From JBJEFI01 sp051873875 (lineage in GTDB: Bacteria > Bacillota > Bacilli > Bacillales > Bacillaceae_G): 36,904 bases of DNA. The notes beneath the pieces are model-generated. The model was given only the letters and a program-made list of their open reading frames with translations, searched no databases and was not told the DNA's origin. Positions within the stretch are counted from its first letter, which is position 1; each line of letters opens with the position of its first letter. Made by a program: the position numbers and the translations under genes. Shown here piece by piece: positions 30,736 to 36,904 of the stretch. Where the stretch lies: NCBI GenBank assembly GCA_051873875.1, contig JBJEFI010000103.1, positions 1 through 36,904 on the forward strand. Direction: 5' to 3'.

Positions 30736-32279
30736 TAGGCAACTTTTTTAGTTTGCTTAGCTAATATCGTTTGCTTTTTCCAATAAAAAATAAATCCACA
30801 TATGCAAAGTGCGATAAAGCCATAGGTTAATAGATAGCTATCTGTAAATCCAAAGATTAGGAAGGAAATAGCTGTAATACTAGCGGCAGTTAGTGTGTAA
30901 GGTAATTGTGTTTGGAAATGGTCAAATTGATTACATCCAGCAGCCGCTGCTGCAACAGTTGTTGTATCAGAAATTGGTGAAGAATGATCACCGAATAAAG
31001 AACCAGCAAGAACGGCTGCCATCATTGAAAACATTTCCGCTTCATCTGTAGCGATGGAGATTTGAGCTGCAATTGGTAACATAATTGCAAATGTTCCCCA
31101 TGATGTACCTGTTGAAAAGGCCATAAAGCCTGTTAATAGGAACATAGTAAAAGGTAATAACATAAAAGGTAAAGAAATATTATTTACAAAATCAGCTAAA
31201 TAATAACCTGTTTCCAGTTGTTTTGTTAAATCTGACACCATCCACGCAAATAATAAGATGATGATAGCTGGTAATGTTGTACGTAAACCATCGTTTATGG
31301 CAATTTTAAACGTAGAGATAGCTGTATTTTTGCGTATATAAACATTACGTCCATAAAGGATAAGCGTAATAACTAATGCCGTAAATGAACCTAAAATAAG
31401 AGATAAGCTTACTTCAGCATTTTCAAAGATGTTTAGTAATGTAACGGTATTACTATCACTATTGTTGTAACCTGTCATAACAATAGAAACTAGTGCAACG
31501 ACAATAAGTGTAACAATTGGTAATAATAAATCCCATACACTTGAATAAGGATGAGCATTTTCCGTGTCTATTGCCTTTTTCGTTTGAACGGTTGCTTCCG
31601 CTTCTTTCATCTTTCCAATATTAATATGGAAATACGCAACAGTGAAAACAAGAATAATGCTTGTAATTGCATAAAAATTCATTGGTGCAATTTTCACAAA
31701 AGAAATCAATGCATTATGATCCAAAGCATTTGTCGTAAAAATCATTGCTAAAATAGAAATAATATATGCCCCCCAGCTTGAAATGGGACATAATACACAT
31801 AATGGATCTGATGTTGTATGTAATAAATAAGCAAGTTTTTGACGTGATAAACGATGTGCATCCACAATTGGACGAGCAATTTGTCCAACTGAGAACATGT
31901 TAAATACATCATCAGGGAAAAGAGTCATCCCCATGGCAGCCGTTGTTACAGTTGCCCCACGTTTACTTTTAATCTTTTTTTTCGCTAAGCGACCGAACGC
32001 TTCGTTTCCACCAAGGACATTAATAAAGCCAGTAAGCAATCCAAGTAATAATAGAAAAGCTAAGATATATAGATTTCCCGTATTTAAGGATTCTCCGTCA
32101 AGAAATAAATTTCGAATGACTTCTCCAATCTTTTTTATTGTTTCCATTGGCTGAAAACTTGTTACAACAAGAGAGCCAACAATTACACCTACACCGAGAG
32201 ATAATACAACTCGCCTTGTCATAATAACCATTCCAATAATAACGAGAGGTGGAAGTAGACAAAAAATAGTATTACTCAT
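30735..32279 (-). CDS. nhaC: NhaC-family Na+/H+ antiporter
   Basis: A 514-aa polytopic membrane protein with about eleven segments. Family marks are FPDDVFNMFSVGQIARPI (about residue 120), CPISSWGAYI, FSTGTSWGTFAIMLPIA (about 395) and GDHSSPISDTT (about 440). It exchanges sodium for protons, possibly coupled to an organic acid, as in MleN relatives. The start ATG 32279 is preferred: GGAGG lies 6 bp upstream, and the first 15 residues of the longer frame have no site. Single gene bounded by terminators. Confidence 0.9.
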   Translation of the reverse strand: MSNTIFCLLPPLVIIGMVIMTRRVVLSLGVGVIVGSLVVTSFQPMETIKKIGEVIRNLFLDGESLNTGNLYILAFLLLLGLLTGFINVLGGNEAFGRLAKKKIKSKRGATVTTAAMGMTLFPDDVFNMFSVGQIARPIVDAHRLSRQKLAYLLHTTSDPLCVLCPISSWGAYIISILAMIFTTNALDHNALISFVKIAPMNFYAITSIILVFTVAYFHINIGKMKEAEATVQTKKAIDTENAHPYSSVWDLLLPIVTLIVVALVSIVMTGYNNSDSNTVTLLNIFENAEVSLSLILGSFTALVITLILYGRNVYIRKNTAISTFKIAINDGLRTTLPAIIILLFAWMVSDLTKQLETGYYLADFVNNISLPFMLLPFTMFLLTGFMAFSTGTSWGTFAIMLPIAAQISIATDEAEMFSMMAAVLAGSLFGDHSSPISDTTTVAAAAAGCNQFDHFQTQLPYTLTAASITAISFLIFGFTDSYLLTYGFIALCICGFIFYWKKQTILAKQTKKVA

Positions 32280-32352
32280 AAATAACCTCCAATAAAAATG
32301 TTCATACAAAGTAATATTATACAAGTAAAATTATTTGAGGCAACATTTTTAT

Positions 32353-32393
32353 AAAAACAAGACCAGCATTAAAATTCTGCTGGTCTTGTTTTT
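32353..32393. terminator. Terminator after the YhgE/Pip gene
   Basis: AAAAACAAGACCAGCA and TGCTGGTCTTGTTTTT form a 16-bp perfect stem with a 9-nt loop. It ends the minus-strand transcript at the YhgE/Pip stop. Confidence 0.93.
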
Positions 32394-34533
32394 ATTCAAA
32401 AATACCACTTTTCTTAGCTTTTTCAACAAAACGTTCTGTTGATTTATTTAATGGTTTCTTTAATGTTAATCCAATAAGTAAAAAGATTGCAGTGAACAAA
32501 AGTAAGATAATCATATCTGTGACAACAATTGATTGAACAATTCCTCCTACTGTTTCACGCATCATGCTAATGGCATAGGTGAAGGGGAGAAAAGGATTAA
32601 TTGTTTGAAAAAATGGCGGTGTTACTTGGATTGGAAATGTTCCACCTGAAGCGGAAATTTGAAGAACAAGAAAAATAACGCCAATTGCTTTCCCTACATT
32701 TCCAAATACAGAAACAAGTGTATAAACGATAAAGGTGAAAATAAGAGCGATAATCATCCCAGATAAAACAAAGGGGAAAGGGTGAACAACATAAGTATGT
32801 AAAATAAACAAATCACCACATGTAACAATTAATCCTTGAAAAAAAGCAATTGTTAAGAACGTAAGTAGACGTCCAAAATAGATTTGATAGCTTTTAAAAG
32901 GTTTATGAACGTCAACAGATAACATGGAAACTAATAGTAACGCGCCAACCCAAAGTGATAAGGTTGTAAAAAAAGGAGACATGCTTGAACCGTAATTTGG
33001 AATTTTAAAAAGACGTTCTTCCTTCAAATTAACCGGCTGTGCAAAAAAATCTTTCTCTTTTTGAACATCGTTACGTAGTAAGTTAACAAAGTCCTGTAAT
33101 TCTTTTTGATTTTCTAGACCTTTTACTTTCTCAGCTAAATTTGATAATTTTTGTTGAATGAGCGGTAAGTCTTGTTGTACTTTTTCTACTTTTTCAATGG
33201 TAATGGTTGTTGTTTCGCTTATCTTTTTCAAAATATCTTGTAATTTAGGAGCAATTTCTTTTAATTCTTTTATAAATGAAGCTGTATCTGATGTAATCCC
33301 TTCTGCTTTTTGTAAAATGTTCGAAAATGCAGGTGCGATTGTACTGTCGTAATTATTTAAGATACCTGTTGAAATAGAACCAATATTTGCAGCAGATTGA
33401 TTTAAATTTTTTAAGAAGTCCGTGTTAATAGGTTTGTTATTGTTAATATCATTGAGTAGACTATTGATTTTTGATTCCATATTTGTTAAGTGTGTTGTAA
33501 TTGTCTGAAGCTTATTAATTTCATTTTGTAATGCGGATGAAGGCTTTATTTTATTAATGGCTTCTAGTGTGTCTAATAAAGTGGATGATAGTGTTAAAAT
33601 AGTCTCTACTTTGGTAGAAAGTTGATTTAATGATATTTTTATTGCTTCTGGATTATTAGCTACTCCTAACATAGAATTTGTTATTTTTTCAATTGAAGCA
33701 GCTGATGATTCAACGAGTGAAAGTTGTTCCTTTAAAAATGGTGAAATTTGATTAAAAGTCGTTTGCATTTTGGCAACTAGCTTATTAATATCTTGTATCG
33801 TATCAATAATCGATGTACTCATCGTTTGAAATTTCGTGACACTTTCTGAAATGTTTGTGATGATTGTTTGTGCTTCTTTCGCTGTTTGTAAGCCAGATTG
33901 TAAAAGTTCTTTGGCTTTTGGAAATTCTTCATTTGTTTTAAGGACAACATGAACGAATTTTTCGATGTCGGGCAAATTGCTTTCAATTTCAACTCCTAAA
34001 GCATTAAAAATTGTAAAAATTGCTTCACTAGCTGATTTAATGACATTACTACTAATCGTATCTTGTAAAGAAGTTGCACCTTTTTCCGTTATTTTTGGAG
34101 CGACAGCATTAATTTTTTCATTGACAGTATAAATAAGTTCTGGTTTTTGAATGTTTTTAGTGATAACTGTAAATAATTTTTCCGAAAAGTCGCTAGGAAT
34201 GGTAATGCTAGCATAATAATCTCCGTGAATAATCCCTTTTTCAGCTTTTTCTTTTGATACAAATACCCAGCCTAATTGTTTATTTAACTTTAATTCTTCT
34301 ACTACTTTGTCTCCAATATTAATGGATTTGTCTTTTAGGGTCGTTCCTTTGTCTAAGTTTACAACGGCAATTTTTATTCCTTTTGTATTTCCATATGGAT
34401 CCCATGAGGATTTAATGTTAAACCAAGCATAAAGAGAAGGTAAAATCATTAAGGCAACAATGACAATAGTAGCGATAATATTTGTAAAGATACCTTTCAT
34501 ATCTCGTTTATAAATTGAGAGAATTTGTTTCAT
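32392..34533 (-). CDS. YhgE/Pip-domain membrane protein (ABC-2 type)
   Basis: A 713-aa protein. One N-terminal membrane segment (about residues 14-36) is followed by a YhgE N-domain (WDPYGNTKGIKIAVVNLDKG) and a long, serine/threonine-rich helical outer region (about 190-490). Five C-terminal membrane segments follow (about 510-700: GALLLVSMLSVDVHKPFKSY, SASGGTFPIQVTPPFF). This is the phage-infection-protein/YhgE layout, related to EsaA of type VII secretion. No type VII genes are nearby, so its role is not clear. GGAGG lies 8 bp upstream of ATG. Confidence 0.9.
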   Translation of the reverse strand: MKQILSIYKRDMKGIFTNIIATIVIVALMILPSLYAWFNIKSSWDPYGNTKGIKIAVVNLDKGTTLKDKSINIGDKVVEELKLNKQLGWVFVSKEKAEKGIIHGDYYASITIPSDFSEKLFTVITKNIQKPELIYTVNEKINAVAPKITEKGATSLQDTISSNVIKSASEAIFTIFNALGVEIESNLPDIEKFVHVVLKTNEEFPKAKELLQSGLQTAKEAQTIITNISESVTKFQTMSTSIIDTIQDINKLVAKMQTTFNQISPFLKEQLSLVESSAASIEKITNSMLGVANNPEAIKISLNQLSTKVETILTLSSTLLDTLEAINKIKPSSALQNEINKLQTITTHLTNMESKINSLLNDINNNKPINTDFLKNLNQSAANIGSISTGILNNYDSTIAPAFSNILQKAEGITSDTASFIKELKEIAPKLQDILKKISETTTITIEKVEKVQQDLPLIQQKLSNLAEKVKGLENQKELQDFVNLLRNDVQKEKDFFAQPVNLKEERLFKIPNYGSSMSPFFTTLSLWVGALLLVSMLSVDVHKPFKSYQIYFGRLLTFLTIAFFQGLIVTCGDLFILHTYVVHPFPFVLSGMIIALIFTFIVYTLVSVFGNVGKAIGVIFLVLQISASGGTFPIQVTPPFFQTINPFLPFTYAISMMRETVGGIVQSIVVTDMIILLLFTAIFLLIGLTLKKPLNKSTERFVEKAKKSGIFE

Positions 34534-34669
34534 TTCGTTTCCTCCATCCAGTGAAATCCTTTGTTAGTATGAGGAGGAACGCGTTTTTTCATTCATTATT
34601 AAGCTAATCGGATAGCTATACGAGTGAGATGTATTGATGAAGAAAGAGTTGCAATAACAAAAGGAGGAA

Positions 34670-34703
34670 ATAAAAAGATTCGTATTAGACAATAATACGA
34701 ATC
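34670..34703 (-). terminator. Terminator of tatA
   Basis: GATTCGTATTA and TAATACGAATC form an 11-bp perfect stem, with a T-run on the minus strand after it. It is 21 bp past the tatA stop. Confidence 0.88.
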
Positions 34704-34723
34704 AATTATTATGGGGAGTATGT

Positions 34724-34891
34724 TTATTTTTTTTCAGATTCATTCTCGTTTACTAAATCTTTTGTGGATTTCTTGAATTCACGAAGTGTTTCCCCTAAAG
34801 ATCTACCGAGTTCAGGTAATTTGGATGGGCCGAATACTACTAGTGCAATAACTAAAATAAGAATTAATCCTGGTATTCCGATATTTGCCAT
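34724..34891 (-). CDS. tatA: Twin-arginine translocase subunit TatA
   Basis: A 55-aa protein with the TatA/E pattern: a short outer tip, one membrane helix (PGLILILVIALVVFGP), the hinge FGPSKLPELGRSLGETLREFKK and a charged tail. It forms the pore-like assembly that carries folded proteins over the membrane. ATG 34891 is chosen since AGAGGTGG is 6 bp upstream; the frame extends ten residues further but without a site. No tatC is beside it. Confidence 0.94.
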   Translation of the reverse strand: MANIGIPGLILILVIALVVFGPSKLPELGRSLGETLREFKKSTKDLVNENESEKK

Positions 34892-35098
34892 TAACATCCA
34901 CCTCTCTTTCTCATTATTCATATTATCTCAAAAGGAATGGAGCATGTCACGATATATGCAATGATTATTCTTTTTATTTTGTATATTTAGAAAAAGATAG
35001 GTGTGCGGAAGGTGAGGGGTAAAGAAAATTAAATATTCCAAAAATTTTTATTTACTTTTCGTTTTCAATCTTGTAGTATAAACACAATAGCATAATAC

Positions 35099-35203
35099 CT
35101 TATCAAGAGAGGGGAAGGGACTGGTCCGATGAACCCTCAGCAACCATCGATTTAATCGAAAAGGTGCTACTTCCAGATGTGGCAAATTGCTGCAAAAGAT
35201 GAG
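35099..35203 (+). promoter_or_regulatory. SAM-I (S-box) riboswitch
   Basis: P1 is CTTATC/GATGAG. The core holds AAGAGAGG, GGGACTGGTCCGATGAA, CCTCAGCAACC, AAGGTGCTA and the helix TTGCTG. It precedes a terminator and then metY, so S-adenosylmethionine should stop transcription early. The upstream part of the 34922-35345 gap holds the likely promoter (TTTACT, 17 bp, TAGTAT; weak). Confidence 0.96.
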
Positions 35204-35226
35204 TGAGGGCATGAATTGTGTCGGTA

Positions 35227-35266
35227 GAGCCATCTTTTGTAGAAATATACAGAAGGTGGCTTTTTT
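35227..35266 (+). terminator. S-box terminator
   Basis: GAGCCATCTT pairs with AAGGTGGCTT, followed by six T. It is the expression platform of the SAM riboswitch. Confidence 0.88.
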
Positions 35267-35345
35267 CATTCATGACGGATAAGGTTGGTTGGAGATGGTT
35301 TTATATTTTTCAGCTTGCTGTAAAAACAAATAGGGGTGAAAAGTA

Positions 35346-36647
35346 ATGAGTGAGAAAGAATTACAATTTGAAACGTTACAAGTACATGGAGGGCAAGAGC
35401 CAGATCCAACGACGGGTTCACGAGCAGTACCAATTTATCAAACTACATCTTATGTATTTGATAGTGTAGAGCATGGGGCAAATTTATTTGCATTAAAAGA
35501 GCCAGGAAATATTTATACCCGTATTATGAATCCAACGACAGATGTGTTTGAAAAACGTATCGCCGCATTAGAGGGAGGTATTGGAGCATTAGCAGTTTCT
35601 TCTGGTTCAGCGGCAATTACCTACGCTATTTTAAATATTGCAGCATCTGGCGATGAAATTGTTTCAGCAAGTACACTTTACGGTGGAACATACAATTTAT
35701 TTTCGGCAACATTGCCTCGATTAGGGATAAATACAGTTTTTGTAAATCCTGATAACCCAGATAATTTCCGTCAAGCTATTAATGAAAAAACAAAAGCACT
35801 TTACATTGAAACGATTGGGAATCCAGGCATTAACTTAGTTGATATTGAAGTATTGGCGGATATTGCACATGAACATGGATTACCCTTAATTGTTGATAAT
35901 ACATTTGGAACACCTTATTTAATTCGTCCGATTGAATATGGAGCAGATATCGTTGTTCATTCTGCAACAAAATTCATCGGTGGTCATGGTACATCTATTG
36001 GCGGCATTATTGTTGACGCTGGAAAATTTGATTGGGCAAATGGCCGTTTTCCAGGCTTTACAACACCTGATGCAAGCTATAACGGTATTACCTATGCACA
36101 AGATATTGGCGCAGCGGCATTTATTGTAAAAGCACGTGTTCAATTGCTTCGTGATACTGGCGCATGTATTAGCCCATTGAATGCATTTTTGTTATTGCAA
36201 GGTGTTGAAACGCTGTCATTACGCGTTGAGCGTCACGTAGAAAATACGAAAAAAGTTGTTGATTTCCTTCAAAACCACGAGCTTGTATCATGGGTCAATT
36301 ATCCAAGTTTACCTGACAGTAAATATTATGAATTAGCTCAAAAATATTTACCAAAAGGAAGTGGGTCAATCTTTACATTCGGAATTAAAGGTGGTGTAGA
36401 AGAAGGGGCAACATTTATTAATAGTTTGCAAATCTTCTCCCACCTTGCCAATGTGGCCGATGCCAAATCATTAGTTATCCATCCTGCAAGCACAACACAT
36501 GCTCAATTATCAGAAGAAGAGCAAAAAGGTGCAGGTGTAACACCAGATATGATTCGCCTATCAATTGGAATTGAAAATGTAAATGATTTAATTGCTGACT
36601 TAGATCAAGCGTTGAAAAAAGCAGTGAGTGCTAGTGTAGTAAAATAA
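35346..36647 (+). CDS. metY: O-acetylhomoserine sulfhydrylase (homocysteine synthase)
   Basis: A 433-aa Cys/Met-metabolism PLP enzyme making homocysteine from O-acetylhomoserine and sulfide. The PLP lysine is K209 in VVHSATKFIGGHG. QTTSYVF, GNIYTRIMNPTTDVFE and the long insertion typical of the sulfhydrylase branch (about residues 225-260, INNER) fit MetY rather than MetB/MetC, as does the length. The S-box upstream agrees with a methionine-pathway role. AGGGGTGA lies before ATG. Confidence 0.94.
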   Translation: MSEKELQFETLQVHGGQEPDPTTGSRAVPIYQTTSYVFDSVEHGANLFALKEPGNIYTRIMNPTTDVFEKRIAALEGGIGALAVSSGSAAITYAILNIAASGDEIVSASTLYGGTYNLFSATLPRLGINTVFVNPDNPDNFRQAINEKTKALYIETIGNPGINLVDIEVLADIAHEHGLPLIVDNTFGTPYLIRPIEYGADIVVHSATKFIGGHGTSIGGIIVDAGKFDWANGRFPGFTTPDASYNGITYAQDIGAAAFIVKARVQLLRDTGACISPLNAFLLLQGVETLSLRVERHVENTKKVVDFLQNHELVSWVNYPSLPDSKYYELAQKYLPKGSGSIFTFGIKGGVEEGATFINSLQIFSHLANVADAKSLVIHPASTTHAQLSEEEQKGAGVTPDMIRLSIGIENVNDLIADLDQALKKAVSASVVK

Positions 36648-36654
36648 AAAAAGT

Positions 36655-36686
36655 AAGAAAAAGCCTTCGTGAGGAAGGTTTTTTTT
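36655..36686 (+). terminator. Rho-independent terminator
   Basis: CCTTC and GAAGG with flanking A/T pairs and a 5-nt loop, followed by eight T. It lies 8 bp after the metY stop. Confidence 0.8.
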
Positions 36687-36728
36687 GTTGTCTATTTCAT
36701 CATGAAAAATAATTTCTTGTGAAATTGT

Positions 36729-36757
36729 TTTACAAAATTAATTTTCTTGGATATAAT
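36729..36757 (+). promoter_or_regulatory. Sigma-A promoter of the RpiR-like gene
   Basis: TTTACA, 17 bp, TATAAT; TATAAT is a perfect -10. The ATG is 33 bp downstream. Confidence 0.75.
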
Positions 36758-36789
36758 GATACTACAAAAACAATAAAGGAGATGCCTTT

Positions 36790-36904
36790 ATGGAAGCTAG
36801 TAAATCTGTAATAGATATTATTTATGCAGAATATGATACGTTTTTTGAAGCAGAAAAAAAGATTGCAAATTATATCTTAAACAATGGAAGTAGCGTAATC
36901 GAAA
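36790..36904 (+). CDS. RpiR/MurR-type regulator, N-terminal part only
   Basis: The first 38 codons of a gene cut by the window end. MEASKSVIDIIYAEYDTFFEAEKKIANYILNN-type sequence (positions 36790-36885) fits the start of an RpiR-family helix-turn-helix domain, where 'EKKIANYIL' leads the first helices. AAAGGAGATG precedes ATG. The sugar sensor domain, if present, lies outside. Confidence 0.7.
   Translation, partial: MEASKSVIDIIYAEYDTFFEAEKKIANYILNNGSSVIE

Noticed and set aside
35048..35269. 73-aa minus-strand ORF
   Set aside because: Lies entirely on the SAM riboswitch and its terminator.
1..36904. CRISPR array
   Set aside because: No series of regularly spaced direct repeats was seen anywhere in the window.

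Overview
The window is low-GC Firmicute DNA and almost certainly from the Bacillus cereus group. Supporting features are a RacA with the NELGHY motif, the yodT-yodS-yodR-yodQ-yodP-kamR-kamA-yokU order with sigma-54 promoters, YozE and YueI homologues, an adenine deaminase, a VanW-type protein, and S-box and B12 riboswitches. The species is inferred; a divergent member such as B. cytotoxicus is possible but was not tested.

Layout. Bases 1-217 are the end of a tRNA cluster (tRNA-Arg) followed by a 5S rRNA. Bases 425-5205 hold a small unknown gene, a two-gene McrBC-like restriction/defence pair (AAA+ NTPase with an NxxD motif, then a DUF2357-type PD-(D/E)XK nuclease) and a GNAT-like protein. Bases 5372-6035 are a segment bounded by an inverted repeat of about 26 bp, carrying a two-TM small protein and gene debris. 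Bases 6215-8511 carry racA, yueI and a soluble histidine kinase. Bases 8583-10420 are a guanine-class purine riboswitch, with a visible translational expression platform, and adenine deaminase. Bases 10515-19194 carry a YjcZ-like spore peptide and the kam (lysine/beta-lysine) locus, which has two sigma-54 promoters and candidate sigma-E and sigma-K promoters. Bases 19328-20940 carry yozE and a CNNM/CorC-type membrane protein.

The main discovery candidate is 21088-26233. A host gene (5' part 21162-21248, 3' part 25634-26233) is split by a 4.39-kb element. The element encodes a large serine recombinase, a membrane protein, an M23 peptidase and a 40-aa protein. Its ends carry a 15-bp direct repeat with one mismatch. 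Inside the ends are inverted arms (TAGGAAACCAATAAAT and ATTTATTGGTAATCCTA) that would flank the crossover in the excised circle. Excision across the repeat restores a 228-codon reading frame. A sigma-K-like promoter precedes the broken gene and could read into the recombinase gene. The arrangement resembles skin/sigK and SPbeta/spsM, where mother-cell recombination rebuilds a gene during sporulation.

The rest (26250-36904) has a VanW-family protein, a B12-riboswitch operon (DUF4430 protein plus ECF S component), an AlaX-type tRNA editing protein, an NhaC antiporter, a YhgE/Pip membrane protein, TatA, S-box-controlled homocysteine synthase, and the start of an RpiR-type regulator.
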